64,000 nucleotides of DNA, taken from Phaeobacter sp. CECT 5382 (GTDB lineage Bacteria; Pseudomonadota; Alphaproteobacteria; Rhodobacterales; Rhodobacteraceae). Below the pieces are notes generated by a model. The model was not told the origin of the DNA, did not search any database, and saw nothing but the letters and a program-made list of their open reading frames with translations. The stretch lies in assembly GCF_001457775.1 (NCBI RefSeq), contig NZ_CYSG01000003.1, forward strand, positions 186,001 through 250,000, given 5' to 3'. Positions 36,382 through 45,906 of the stretch are shown here, piece after piece; the first letter of the stretch is position 1; each line of letters opens with the position of its first letter. Both the position numbers and the translations under genes were made by a program.

Positions 36382-36875
36382 GCACGGCATCAAAGGTCTC
36401 TCTTTCCCTGATCATGCCGCGCGAACAGACAATGCTCGCCTCGGTTCTGGCCCCCTATTTCAACGAGGTCGCCCCGACGGCGCGCATAGATGTCACCGAA
36501 CGGGCCAGCCAGATGCTGCACCGCAAAGACGTAACCGCCTTCTGGATCCGAAATGGCGCGACCCGTATCGGCTTTGCGTTGGTGCTGAACCTGCCGGATG
36601 ATCGCCGCGAGCTGACGGAGTTTTCCATCTCGGCGCAGCACCGTCGACAGGGCTTGGGGCAAGAGGCCGCTCGGCTGTTGCTACAGGAATTCCCTGGCCG
36701 GTGGCGCATGGGGATTTCGGCCCATTCAAAGCACGCACTGGCCTTCTGGGGCACCTGTCTTAGCATTCTGCCCGGCGTGCGTGAGCTGCGCGAAGGTGCG
36801 CCGTTCACCGAACATCAGACCAAAAGCTACACATTTGACATTGCAGGACCACAAAATGCCAGGACGACAAAATGA
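36378..36875 (+). CDS. GNAT-type N-acetyltransferase
   Basis: A 165-residue protein. The acetyl-CoA-binding motif A is ELTEFSISAQHRRQGLGQEAARLLL (Q/R-x-x-G-x-G pattern in RRQGLG). Upstream strands (TRIGFALVLNL) and the end (ALAFWGTCLSILPG) fit the fold. The acceptor is unknown. The start overlaps the ATPase stop and the stop overlaps the aldehyde dehydrogenase start, both by 4 bp, so it belongs to the operon. It might acetylate the imported compound or an amine derived from it (inference). Confidence 0.78.
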   Translation: MSTASKVSLSLIMPREQTMLASVLAPYFNEVAPTARIDVTERASQMLHRKDVTAFWIRNGATRIGFALVLNLPDDRRELTEFSISAQHRRQGLGQEAARLLLQEFPGRWRMGISAHSKHALAFWGTCLSILPGVRELREGAPFTEHQTKSYTFDIAGPQNARTTK

Positions 36876-38329
36876 CTGATGCAAACCCGATCTGGTTCGA
36901 CCCGACCCTCTGCCTGATTGGCGGTCAATGGCGACCCGCAGCTGGCGGTGAAACCCTGCCATTGGTGAACCCGTCTGATGGCAGCGCGCTCTGTGAAATC
37001 GCCCGCGGCGGTGCCCCTGACATTGATGCGGCAGTACAGGCCGCGGAGGCCGCGCTCAATGGTGAATGGGGTCGGATGACGGCCCTGGATCGGGGCCGCA
37101 TCCTGACCCGTATCGGCCAACTAGTGTTGGAGCGGGTGGATGAACTCGCTGCCATAGAGGCGATCGATGTGGGCAAACCCCTAACCCAGGCACGTGCCGA
37201 CGCCGTAGCGCTGGCGCGCTATTGCGAGTTTTATGGCGGGGCCGCTGACAAGGTGCATGGCGAAACCATTCCCTATCTGGACGGCTACACGGTTTATACA
37301 CTGCGCGAACCGCATGGGGTAACCGGTCATATCGTGCCCTGGAACTACCCGATGCAAATCATCGGCCGGTCTGTCGGGGCGGCACTGACCATGGGCAATG
37401 CTTGTGTGCTGAAACCCGCCGAAGAGGCCTGCCTCACAGCACTGGCCTTTACCCATATCGCCATGGAGGCAGGGCTGCCGGCCGGGGCGCTAAACGTGGT
37501 GCCGGGCATTGGTGCCGAAGCTGGCGCTGCGTTGACCGCGCATTCTGGGGTGCACCATATCTCGTTTACCGGGTCTGTCGCCACCGGTGCACTGGTCCAG
37601 CAGGCTGCTGGCAAGAATGTGATCCCCGTCACGCTGGAGTTGGGCGGGAAATCCCCTCAGCTGGTGTTCGACGATGCCGATCTGGATGCGGCCCTGCCGT
37701 TTCTGGTCAATGCCGGCATACAAAATGCCGGTCAGACCTGCTCTGCCTCCTCGCGTATTCTGGTCCAGCGCGGTGTCTATGACGAGGTCAAGCAACGCAT
37801 GTCAGCCGCCTATGCCGAACTGACCGTCGGCCCCGCCAGCGAGGATCTACGCCTTGGGCCGCTGATCTCAAACCGGCAGAAAGAGATCGTCGAAGGGTTT
37901 CTAAAGAAGGGGGCGGATCTGGAACTGGCGGCCACAGGGCGCATCGTCGACCAAGCCCCCGCGACAGGCGCCTATGTCCGCCCCAGCCTGTTTGCAGATG
38001 TCCCTGCAGATCATGCTTTGGCTCGGGATGAAATCTTTGGCCCGGTCCAGGTCCTGATCCCCTTTGATACTGAAGAAGAGGCGCTGCAGATCGCCAATGC
38101 CACCGAATATGGGCTTGTGGCCAGTGTCTGGTCCCGCGACGGCGCCCGCCAGATGCGACTGGCCAAGAAGTTGCGTGCTGGCCAGGTCTTTCTCAACAAT
38201 TATGGTGCCGGTGGCGGGGTTGAGCTGCCATTTGGGGGTGTTGGGAAATCCGGCCATGGCCGCGAAAAGGGCTTTGAAGCACTCTATGGGTTTTCACAGC
38301 TAAAAACCGTAGCGGCCCATCACGGCTAA
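36872..38329 (+). CDS. NAD(P)-dependent aldehyde dehydrogenase
   Basis: A 485-residue ALDH superfamily enzyme. The catalytic Cys is in NAGQTCSASSR, the general base Glu in TLELGGKSP, and the cofactor-binding segments VPWNYPM and FTGSVATG are intact. It resembles betaine-aldehyde and gamma-aminobutyraldehyde-type dehydrogenases, but sequence alone does not fix the substrate. As the last gene of the ABC operon (4-bp overlap with GNAT), it likely oxidises an aldehyde made from the imported compound. The intergenic element copy C follows. Confidence 0.9.
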   Translation: MTDANPIWFDPTLCLIGGQWRPAAGGETLPLVNPSDGSALCEIARGGAPDIDAAVQAAEAALNGEWGRMTALDRGRILTRIGQLVLERVDELAAIEAIDVGKPLTQARADAVALARYCEFYGGAADKVHGETIPYLDGYTVYTLREPHGVTGHIVPWNYPMQIIGRSVGAALTMGNACVLKPAEEACLTALAFTHIAMEAGLPAGALNVVPGIGAEAGAALTAHSGVHHISFTGSVATGALVQQAAGKNVIPVTLELGGKSPQLVFDDADLDAALPFLVNAGIQNAGQTCSASSRILVQRGVYDEVKQRMSAAYAELTVGPASEDLRLGPLISNRQKEIVEGFLKKGADLELAATGRIVDQAPATGAYVRPSLFADVPADHALARDEIFGPVQVLIPFDTEEEALQIANATEYGLVASVWSRDGARQMRLAKKLRAGQVFLNNYGAGGGVELPFGGVGKSGHGREKGFEALYGFSQLKTVAAHHG

Positions 38330-38365
38330 AGAGGCGCTTTGGAAAGTAACGCCGCCTGAGGTTTT

Positions 38366-38474
38366 GCGCCGCGCAAGCGCGTCGCGGGGGGGCAGGCCGC
38401 GCCTTTGGCGCGGCCTGCCCGGCCCAAGGGGATCTGTGGCATTTCTATGCAACGGAGACGCGCGGGAGCCCCTG
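38366..38474 (+). repeat. Intergenic hairpin element, copy C (variant)
   Basis: The outer stem is GCGCCGCGC (38366-38374) with GCGCGTCGC (38377-38385), one mismatch from copies A and B1. An extra 14-bp perfect stem follows (38390-38403 with 38407-38420, loop TTT). Then come CCCAAGG (38423-38429), a weak second hairpin (GCAT/ATGC) and the tail GCGCGGGAGCCCC. It lies between the convergent aldehyde dehydrogenase and pncB genes. Confidence 0.75.
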
Positions 38475-38500
38475 TTTTCTGGTTTGTGGCAAGACCAGCG

Positions 38501-39802
38501 TCAGACAACAACCTCTTGCCTGACCTGCTCGCCGACGCCAAAGACACGTTTGTAGCGTGCAATCTCTGTCGCTGGTCCCATCGCCTTTTCCGGATTATCG
38601 GATAGTTTGACCGTCGGACAGCCATTGGCTGAAATGGCTTTGCAGACCAGCGAAAATGGTGCCAGCCCGTCCCCAGGGACAAGCCCGCGAAAATCATTTG
38701 TCAGCAAAGTACCCCAGCCAAAGGATACCTTGGTGCGGCCAGAAAACTGCTGATGTAGTTCGATGATTTTTTCCACGTCCAGTCCGTCAGAAAAGATCAC
38801 ACGTTTCTGGCTCGGATCTTCGCCGCGGTCCTGCCACCATTTGATTGCAATTTCGGCACCCGTTGCCGGATCACCGCTGTCGATACGGATGCCGGTCCAG
38901 CCTGCCAGCCAGTCGGGCGCGTGATCCAGAAAGCCCTTGGTACCATAGGTGTCAGGCAAGATGATACGCAGGTTGCCCTCGTGTTCATCATGCCAATCGG
39001 ACAGTACATCATAGGGGGCTCGCGCCAAGGTCGCATCATCTGCTGCCAGCGCCGAATAGACCATCGGCAGCTCGTGTGCATTGGTGCCGATCGCCTCGAC
39101 CTCGCGCTTCATCGCGATCAGGCAATTCGAGGTGCCGGTAAATTTTGCCCCCAGACCTTCGCGCATCGCCTGCACGCACCAGTCTTGCCAAAGGAACCCA
39201 TGCCGCCGCCGGGTACCGAAATCGGCAATGCTTAGGCCATCAACATCACGCAGCTGTTCGATCTTTTCCCAGACCCGCGTCATTGCTCGGGCATAAAGCA
39301 CCTGCAGTTCAAACCGGCCCATGTCATTCAGCACTGCACGAGAGCGCAGCTCCATCAAGACCGCCAGCGCCGGGATCTCCCAGAGCATGACCTCGTGCCA
39401 TTTGCCCTCAAAGGTCAGCTCATACTGATCGCCCTTACGCTCCAGGTGATAGGGCGGCAGGCGCAGGCCTTCGAACCATTCCATGAAATCGGGGCGAAAC
39501 ATCTGCCGCTTTCCGTAAAAGGTATTGCCCCGCAGCCAAGTGCTTTCACCGCGCGACAGCGACAAAGAGCGGATATGGTCCAACTGCTCACGCAGCTCGC
39601 CCTCGTCGATCAGCCGCGCCAGCGGGATCTTGGTAGATCGGTTGATCAAAGAGAAGGTCACATTGGTGTCCGGCTTGTTGCGAAACACCGACTGACACAT
39701 CAGCAGTTTGTAAAAATCGGTATCAATCAGGGATCGGATGATCGGGTCGATCTTCCATTTGTGATTGTAGACGCGGGTTGCGATATCCACCGGCGACCTC
39801 AT
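38501..39802 (-). CDS. pncB: Nicotinate phosphoribosyltransferase
   Basis: A 433-residue enzyme that joins nicotinate to phosphoribosyl pyrophosphate, salvaging it to NAD. LIDTDFYKLLMCQSVF, LSIADFGTRRRHGFLWQDWCVQAM, GTSNCLIAMK and GTNAHELPMVYSAL (with the phosphorylated His) mark the family, followed by WTGIRIDSGDP and IFSDGLDVEKI. I prefer ATG 39802; a GTG eleven codons upstream is possible and neither has a strong ribosome site. The kinase gene upstream ends 51 bp away and pncA precedes that, suggesting one transcript. Confidence 0.93.
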   Translation of the reverse strand: MRSPVDIATRVYNHKWKIDPIIRSLIDTDFYKLLMCQSVFRNKPDTNVTFSLINRSTKIPLARLIDEGELREQLDHIRSLSLSRGESTWLRGNTFYGKRQMFRPDFMEWFEGLRLPPYHLERKGDQYELTFEGKWHEVMLWEIPALAVLMELRSRAVLNDMGRFELQVLYARAMTRVWEKIEQLRDVDGLSIADFGTRRRHGFLWQDWCVQAMREGLGAKFTGTSNCLIAMKREVEAIGTNAHELPMVYSALAADDATLARAPYDVLSDWHDEHEGNLRIILPDTYGTKGFLDHAPDWLAGWTGIRIDSGDPATGAEIAIKWWQDRGEDPSQKRVIFSDGLDVEKIIELHQQFSGRTKVSFGWGTLLTNDFRGLVPGDGLAPFSLVCKAISANGCPTVKLSDNPEKAMGPATEIARYKRVFGVGEQVRQEVVV

Positions 39803-39853
39803 GCAAGTTGCTTCAAGAATTGATAGGACAGGCACGGCACCGGGGCAAGGGAT

Positions 39854-42175
39854 TCAACCGGTTCGTTGGCTGCGGGCGGGATGGCTATAGTCTCTTAGCA
39901 CTTGCAACAACTGGTTTCGGTTGACGGGCTTGGTGACAAATTCATTCATGCCCACCGCCAGACAGGCCTCACGATCCGTGTCAAAGGCATTTGCTGTAAG
40001 GGCTATGATCACCGGTTGGGCGTGCGCTGAAGATCGAATGATATGGGTTGCTTCCAGACCATCCATGACCGGCATACTGATATCCATGAGGATGATGTCC
40101 GGCGCAAATCTTTTGGCCAAATCCACTGCTTCGGCACCATCCTTGGCGAATTCGAGCTCAATCGGCGCATTCTTCAGGAATTTCTGCACCAACAACCGGT
40201 TGACCCGATTGTCCTCTGCTACCAATACCCGCATTCCGTCCAGTTCTGTGTCATCACTTTTGCATACGGCTTCGACTTCTGTTCTGTCATTTGCAGTTTC
40301 AACCGCGGGTCGCTCACCTACAGCTTCAACCGCTGGTAAGATCTGAGCACCGCTGGCAGTTTCAAACGGCAAAGCAATGGTAAAGCAAGACCCGGCACCT
40401 AGTTGAGACGTGACAGCGATTCGCCCTCCCATGGCTTCGGCCAGACGGCGCGAAATCGCCAGACCCAGCCCAGATCCTCCAAAGCGGCGGCTGATTGCAG
40501 CATCTGCTTGAGAGAAGCGTTCGAAAATCCCCGTGAGCATCTCAGTTGCAATGCCGATCCCAGTGTCAGCAATCGCACAGGTGAGGAGCACGGACCCATC
40601 CGTATCCGTCTCTGCCTCAAGGCTGATCTTGACCCTGCCTTTTTCAGTGAACTTGATGGCATTCCCCACCAGATTGATCAAAATCTGACGCAGGCGATGA
40701 TCATCACCATGCAGGAACTGTGGCACATCCGCATCGCGTTCAAAGATCAGCTCCAGCCCTTTGATTTCAGCCTGAGCGCGCAGCAAGCGGATGGTTTCCT
40801 CAAAGCAGCGGTGAAGATCAAAATCGCAGGGGTTTAGCGTTATCTCTCCGGCATCCAGTTTCGACAGATCCAGAATGTCATTGATCAGCGCCAGAAGCGT
40901 GCGCGCGGAGCTGAGAATAGTATCGGCATAGAGCTGTTGCTCGGCGTCCAGTCTTGTCTCTTCGAGCAGCTGCGCCATACCGATGACACCGTTCATGGGT
41001 GTGCGGATTTCATGGCTCATGGTGGCCAGAAAATCGGACTTGGCGCGGTCGCCTTCCTCGGCTGCAGTGCGGGCTTCCTCTAGGTGTTGGGCATTCTGTT
41101 TCGCAGCGGTGATATCCCGTTCGATGGCAATATAGGACATCGAGCCACCGTCTTGGTCCAGGATCGGGACCTGATTGGTCTCCAGCCAAATACCGCTACC
41201 ATCTTTGTGCTTGTTCAGGATTTCAACTCGGAACGGTCGCCCGTCGCGACGCCCGTCATTAATCGCCTGGATCGCCTGAAGGTCGGTGTCCGGATGGTTC
41301 AGGAATGTACCGGGATCATGCCCTAGGACTTCGTTGAAACGATAGCCGGTTATTTGGGTGAAAGCCTCGTTCACCCATTGCACCTTGCCGCTTTTGTCGA
41401 CCAGAAGAATGCTGTCATTGGCGTGGCGAGCAACCAGTGCCAGCTTTCTTGCCTCAGCCTGTTGATCCAAAAGACGCTGGTAGGCGCCCTCAAGCTCCTG
41501 TTGTTGCAGGGCCTGTGTCAAAAGAATGCTGCGACTGTGCGCGAAGCTGCGCGCCACAAAAATGAGGTACCAGAGCAAAGCCCCGTAGAGCACCAACAGG
41601 CCAGCCAATTGCAGCTGGAAGTCCATATGCTCCACATTCACGGCTCCCACCACCAGCAACAGGATCGGCGCCGTAGCATAGCAAATCAGCCGGGCATAGG
41701 TCGCCCAGCGATGATAGGGGAGCAGCAGGCCCGCATTAATCGCCCCACCGGCCAAGAGCCCGACTGTGAAAAGGGGATCCATGAAGACCGGCGCAGTCGT
41801 CGGCCCCAGAAGCAGCGCGCCCCAGAAGGGGCCAGCTGCGCCAATGCACATCGCAATACCCTGCAGAAATGCCGTGACGGTCGTCAGGCGCCGAAAACGC
41901 TGGCCGGACTCTCCGGCCTGCATGCGTTGATAGGCGTACCGCAAGCACAGACCATCGACGATTTCCGCAATCCCCGCCACCAGAAGCGCAGTTATCCCAA
42001 CCTGGGGCGCGACAATGGAGCCAAGCATCAGGCAGACCAAAGTGATAAAGCCCATTCTCGCCCAGAAAATTCTTATCTGGCCGCGCAAGTAGCGCAGAAA
42101 CAACCCGTCCAGGCTATATTGGTCGTGATGCTGCGCCAGAGGGCTTTTGCCCGACTTGCTGCCCTGTTCGGTCAT
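39854..42175 (-). CDS. Membrane PAS hybrid sensor histidine kinase
   Basis: A 773-residue kinase. About residues 35-220 hold six to seven hydrophobic segments with little loop sequence, a membrane sensor of no named class that I can assign. PAS (about 250-365, [22 protein letters not shown]), HisKA with His388 in [11 protein letters not shown], HATPase (GNAIKFT, DTGIGIA, GSGLGL) and a C-terminal receiver ([18 protein letters not shown]) follow. I chose ATG 42175 (AAGG six bases upstream) over a GTG ten codons earlier. It lies between pncA and pncB on the same strand with 73 and 51 bp gaps, an odd place for a sensor. Confidence 0.88.
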   Translation of the reverse strand: MTEQGSKSGKSPLAQHHDQYSLDGLFLRYLRGQIRIFWARMGFITLVCLMLGSIVAPQVGITALLVAGIAEIVDGLCLRYAYQRMQAGESGQRFRRLTTVTAFLQGIAMCIGAAGPFWGALLLGPTTAPVFMDPLFTVGLLAGGAINAGLLLPYHRWATYARLICYATAPILLLVVGAVNVEHMDFQLQLAGLLVLYGALLWYLIFVARSFAHSRSILLTQALQQQELEGAYQRLLDQQAEARKLALVARHANDSILLVDKSGKVQWVNEAFTQITGYRFNEVLGHDPGTFLNHPDTDLQAIQAINDGRRDGRPFRVEILNKHKDGSGIWLETNQVPILDQDGGSMSYIAIERDITAAKQNAQHLEEARTAAEEGDRAKSDFLATMSHEIRTPMNGVIGMAQLLEETRLDAEQQLYADTILSSARTLLALINDILDLSKLDAGEITLNPCDFDLHRCFEETIRLLRAQAEIKGLELIFERDADVPQFLHGDDHRLRQILINLVGNAIKFTEKGRVKISLEAETDTDGSVLLTCAIADTGIGIATEMLTGIFERFSQADAAISRRFGGSGLGLAISRRLAEAMGGRIAVTSQLGAGSCFTIALPFETASGAQILPAVEAVGERPAVETANDRTEVEAVCKSDDTELDGMRVLVAEDNRVNRLLVQKFLKNAPIELEFAKDGAEAVDLAKRFAPDIILMDISMPVMDGLEATHIIRSSAHAQPVIIALTANAFDTDREACLAVGMNEFVTKPVNRNQLLQVLRDYSHPARSQRTG

Positions 42176-42248
42176 CTTACGCCTTGTCCCCGCACCTGAG
42201 ACCACAGGAATACCAGCCCGCCTCTTTCAAAAATCCTAAAATGACCCG

Positions 42249-42842
42249 CTATTTTAACCCCACCCCGGCGGCCGTCATATCGGCCAGTGCCCTGTCCAGA
42301 GATCCATCAAGGTCAATGCCCCGGCAGGCCTGCAGCTCGACCGTTACATCAAAGCCCAACCTAGCCGCATCCAGAGCTGAGAATGCAACGCAGAAATCAG
42401 TTGCCAACCCCGCCAATGTCAGCCGTGTTATGCCTCTGTTGCGCAGGTAGCCCTCCAGCCCGGTTGCTGTCTTTTTATCATTTTCAAAGAAGGCGGAATA
42501 GCTATCCACCACCGAACGAAAGCCCTTGCGCAGAATGAGATCACCGCGGGTAATAAGGTCAGGGTGGAATTCGGCACCTGCACTGCCCTGCACACAATGG
42601 TCCGGCCAAAGCACCTGACTGCCATAGGACATCTCGATTGTGTCAAACGGATGCTTGGAAACATGTGTCGAGGCAAAAGAAGAATGCCCCGCCGGATGCC
42701 AGTCCTGGGTCAGAATCACCGTTGCGAAATCGCGCATCAAATCATTGATCGGCGCGACCACCTCATCGCCATCGGGAACCGCAAGTGCCCCGCCCGAACA
42801 AAAATCGTTTTGCACGTCAATCACAATCAGGGCCTGAGACAT
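42249..42842 (-). CDS. pncA: Nicotinamidase
   Basis: A 197-residue isochorismatase-fold enzyme that converts nicotinamide to nicotinate plus ammonia. The triad is the Asp in VIDVQNDF, the Lys in LRKGFRS and the Cys in GLATDFCVAFSA; the metal site is in TQDWHPAGHSSF. Length is typical. It is the first gene of the pncA-kinase-pncB run and supplies the substrate of PncB. Confidence 0.95.
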   Translation of the reverse strand: MSQALIVIDVQNDFCSGGALAVPDGDEVVAPINDLMRDFATVILTQDWHPAGHSSFASTHVSKHPFDTIEMSYGSQVLWPDHCVQGSAGAEFHPDLITRGDLILRKGFRSVVDSYSAFFENDKKTATGLEGYLRNRGITRLTLAGLATDFCVAFSALDAARLGFDVTVELQACRGIDLDGSLDRALADMTAAGVGLK

Positions 42843-43047
42843 TCTGTGCTCCTTACTGCCGCCTGTCCGTCCAGTCTAACCTGCGCAAACATTCTTGGAA
42901 ACCAATGCCTTTACGATAATTTAACCACTTTCGATCTGTTTCACGCGCCGTTTCGGGCCAGTTTCAGGCATGCGTCTCACCGAGTTTGATATTGTCAGAC
43001 TGATTGTTTTTCTTGAAATGCGCGCCCGGGAGTTCTAAGGGCCGAGC

Positions 43048-43938
43048 ATGTTCAGAATTGCCGCACTGTACCACTTCACCCGCTTCGCCGATCCTGCCGC
43101 CCTGAAACCAGCGCTGTTGGACCTCTGTCTGAGCGCGCACGTCACCGGCTCACTCCTGCTGGCCCATGAAGGCATCAACGGCACCATCGCCGGCCCTGTC
43201 GAGGGCATCGAGACAGTCCTGGCCCATATTCGATCCCTTCCCGGCTGTGCCGATCTGGAATGGAAAGAGGCGAGCAGCGACCATCCTCCTTTTGGCAAGA
43301 TGAAGGTTCGTCTGAAAAAGGAAATCGTCACCATGGGGCAGCCGGATGTCGACCCCAAAGCTCGCGTCGGCCACTATGTCGACCCCGAGGACTGGAACGA
43401 TCTCATCCGGGCCGAGGACGTCGCGGTCATCGATACCCGCAACGACTACGAGGTGGCAATCGGCACCTTTGAAGGCGCCATCGATCCCGAAACCGAGAGC
43501 TTTCGCGATTTTCCAGCCTGGTGGGAGGCCAACAAGGAGCGGTTTCACAACAAACGCGTGGCGATGTTCTGCACCGGCGGCATTCGGTGCGAAAAATCCA
43601 CCAATTACCTGCTCAGCCAGGGGGTCGAGGATGTGTACCACCTGAAAGGCGGGATTTTACGCTATCTCGAGGAAACCCCCGTCGAGGACAGCAGTTGGCA
43701 GGGGGAGTGTTTTGTTTTTGACAATCGCGTTTCCGTTGGCCACGGGCTGGTCGAAGGCCCGCATGAGCTGTGTCATGGCTGCCGCCACCCAATCCTGCCC
43801 GAAGACAGATCCCGGCCCGAATTCGAACTAGGTGTATCCTGCCACAACTGCATCGATGTCACCTCAGAAGCGGACAAGACCCGTTTTCGCGAGCGGCAGA
43901 AGCAAATGCGACTGGCACAGGCCCGCGCAGAGGGCTGA
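43048..43938 (+). CDS. trhO: tRNA uridine 5-oxyacetate-type hydroxylase, rhodanese fold
   Basis: A 296-residue protein of the TrhO/YceA family, which hydroxylates uridine 34 in tRNA with oxygen. An N-terminal ferredoxin-like part (MFRIAALYHFTRFAD, SLLLAHEGINGTIAG) precedes the rhodanese domain with active loop FCTGGIRCEKS. The C-terminal part has paired cysteines (CHGCRHP, CHNCID), likely a zinc-type site. ATG 43048 is used. Directly after the stop lies a 12-bp imperfect tandem repeat (43947-43970). Confidence 0.93.
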   Translation: MFRIAALYHFTRFADPAALKPALLDLCLSAHVTGSLLLAHEGINGTIAGPVEGIETVLAHIRSLPGCADLEWKEASSDHPPFGKMKVRLKKEIVTMGQPDVDPKARVGHYVDPEDWNDLIRAEDVAVIDTRNDYEVAIGTFEGAIDPETESFRDFPAWWEANKERFHNKRVAMFCTGGIRCEKSTNYLLSQGVEDVYHLKGGILRYLEETPVEDSSWQGECFVFDNRVSVGHGLVEGPHELCHGCRHPILPEDRSRPEFELGVSCHNCIDVTSEADKTRFRERQKQMRLAQARAEG

Positions 43939-44381
43939 TAGGCACTTTCTGCTCAAACTTCTGCCCAAACAACAGACCTCATTTCCAGCTGCGTGACCAG
44001 GCCGCGCGGGATGTATGCGGGATGTATCCTGTGAGCGGCCAAACTGAACGCCCGGCTGAACGTCCCAGAGCCTTCCCAGTGCGTTTTTTGCTTTGAATAT
44101 TTCCGCCCCACCTGCGCAGAGACCCGCTCACAGCCCCTGATTGCAATCACAACAGATACTTCATACCGAAAAGTTTTTTTGTTGCGAAACCATGCTCAAT
44201 TGATGCATGATTTAGATAGGTTTAAGTATTTTCACGATAAGTTGTGCAGTCAGTCGAGCGTTTTCAGATGACCCTGCAAATATGTTATCCCCTTATTTCA
44301 TTTGGATATTTTCCAATTGGTGACGCTGTTCCCAATCCGGATTTGCGCACCGGAGAAAATTTGTGCGGCTGAAGATCTGGT
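43939..44381. other. 443-bp gene-free stretch
   Basis: Besides the repeat after trhO, this holds a perfect 11-bp tandem repeat GCGGGATGTAT (44006-44016 and 44017-44027). From about 44160 it turns AT-rich, as expected for the promoter region of the PAS-GAF gene. I see no gene or RNA in it. Confidence 0.7.
43947..43970. repeat. 12-bp tandem repeat after trhO
   Basis: TTCTGCTCAAAC (43947-43958) and TTCTGCCCAAAC (43959-43970) differ at one base and start eight bases after the stop codon. Confidence 0.8.
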
Positions 44382-45323
44382 ATGAGTAAAAATGAGGCTA
44401 TCGTGAGTTTGACCCAAGTAAAGCAAATGACCCCAAGTATTTCCCTAGGTGATATTCGCATCCCTGATCTGTTTCGCGATCTGCCAGATGCGGTGATCGT
44501 GGCGGATGAAAACCAGCGTATTTCTTGGGTAAACCCCGCCTTGCAGGACATGTTTGGCTATAGCCTTGAAGAGCTGGCAGGTCAGACCACAAAGAACCTT
44601 TATGCCGATCACCAGAATTACGAAGAACAGCGAAATGGGCGCTTCAGCCTCACTGCCAGTCAGCGCGGCCACACCTATGACATGCGCTACAGACGCAAGA
44701 ATGGCAAAGCTTTTTTGTCGCAGACAACGGGTGGGCCAATCCGTGACAAAGACGATTTCATTCTGGGCTATTTCGCCATCATCAAGGACATTTCCAAGAC
44801 CCGCGCGTTCGAGGATCTGCTGCACAGCCTGTTCCATATCTCATCGGATCAGGACAAGGATGCCACCCAGAAGATTCAGGAAATCATGAAGCTCGGCTGC
44901 GAGCATTTCCAAACCGATTCAGGTCTGGTGAGCTGGGTTCATGATGGAACCTACACGATCCTCTACAGCTACTCCGATCTGGTAGATATTCCACGCGGCA
45001 CGACCTTTCCGCTGGGCGAAACCTATTGTTCGGAGATGCTGTCCGGCAACGGCCCGCTCGCCTGCCACAGTGCCAGGCATTCCAAGTTTGCGGCACACCC
45101 CTGCTATGATCTTTTCCTGCTGGAGACCTATATCGGCGTGCCGCTCATCGTGGACGGGAAACTTTTCGGCACGCTGAATTTCACCTCTCCAGACGAACGC
45201 CACCCGTTTGAAGACGGTGACCTCGAGGTGATCAAGATGTTTGCCGCCTGGATTGGCCAGCAGCTGAGTTTTGAAAAAGCCACCAATCAGCTGCCACAAC
45301 CGGGACAACCTGCGCCGACCTAG
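44382..45323 (+). CDS. PAS-GAF sensory protein without output domain
   Basis: A 313-residue cytosolic protein. A PAS domain (about 28-150; PDAVIVADENQRISWVNPALQDMFGYSLEEL) with a PAC-like end (GYFAIIKDISKTRAFE) is followed by a GAF domain (about 165-300; TFPLGETYCSEMLS, VPLIVDGKLFGTLNFTSP). GETYCSEML with nearby Cys and His is common in GAF domains of light- or redox-sensing proteins, though ligand cannot be stated. No kinase, cyclase, phosphodiesterase or DNA-binding domain is present, so it must signal through partners. Confidence 0.85.
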   Translation: MSKNEAIVSLTQVKQMTPSISLGDIRIPDLFRDLPDAVIVADENQRISWVNPALQDMFGYSLEELAGQTTKNLYADHQNYEEQRNGRFSLTASQRGHTYDMRYRRKNGKAFLSQTTGGPIRDKDDFILGYFAIIKDISKTRAFEDLLHSLFHISSDQDKDATQKIQEIMKLGCEHFQTDSGLVSWVHDGTYTILYSYSDLVDIPRGTTFPLGETYCSEMLSGNGPLACHSARHSKFAAHPCYDLFLLETYIGVPLIVDGKLFGTLNFTSPDERHPFEDGDLEVIKMFAAWIGQQLSFEKATNQLPQPGQPAPT

Positions 45324-45338
45324 CCCGCTGCACTGCCT

Positions 45339-45375
45339 TTTTTGCCCACCGCATATTGGCTTTTTGCCCACCGCA
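45339..45375. repeat. 15-bp direct repeat after the PAS-GAF gene
   Basis: TTTTTGCCCACCGCA occurs at 45339-45353 and 45361-45375 (22-bp period), starting 15 bp after the stop codon. Confidence 0.9.
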
Positions 45376-45476
45376 ATGACCTATTGTGCTGTACCACAAA
45401 TTGGGGCTGCCCTGATCTGACAGGATCCGGCAACGCAACAGGCCGCTCCTCTGTTCAGGGCATCCTCTTCAGGGTA

Positions 45477-45905
45477 TCAGGCGCCGATGTTGTCATGATC
45501 GGTCAGGCATTCCGAATGATCGCGCAGCACTTCCAGAACTCGGCATTGCGCCACGGAATGATGGCTGCAATCGCAGATCATCCGTTTCAGCTCGACCTGC
45601 AAGACCTGCAAGCGGGCGATACGGTCTTCCACCTGTTTCAGCTGCCGCTGGGCGATGGAATCAGCCTCGGCGCAGGATTGCGCCGGATTGTCCGCCAGAT
45701 CCAGCAACTCGCGGATTGCCTCAAGCGAAAACCCAAGTTGTCGACCGTGCCGGACAAAGGCGAGCCGGTCCAGCTCCGCTTCATCATAGCGGCGCTGGCC
45801 GCCCGCGGTTCGCTGCGGCGGCGGCATCAGCCCGATTGTCTCGTAGTAGCGGATGGTCTGCACCTTGGTACCGGTGCGTTTGGCCAAGGCGCCGATTGTC
45901 AGCAT
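45477..45905 (-). CDS. MerR family heavy-metal regulator (ZntR/CadR type)
   Basis: A 142-residue activator. The winged helix at the N-terminus (MLTIGALAKRTGTKVQTIRYYETIGLMP) and dimerisation helix are complete. Metal ligands are suggested by a Cys in PAQSCAEAD and the C-terminal loop CDCSHHSVAQC, the pattern of Zn/Cd/Pb sensors rather than CueR. I start at ATG 45905, where the family usually begins; a TTG three codons upstream would overlap zntA by 8 bp. It is downstream of zntA on the same transcript, so it would control its own level through the promoter at 48252-48282. Confidence 0.88.
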   Translation of the reverse strand: MLTIGALAKRTGTKVQTIRYYETIGLMPPPQRTAGGQRRYDEAELDRLAFVRHGRQLGFSLEAIRELLDLADNPAQSCAEADSIAQRQLKQVEDRIARLQVLQVELKRMICDCSHHSVAQCRVLEVLRDHSECLTDHDNIGA

Positions 45906-45906
45906 T

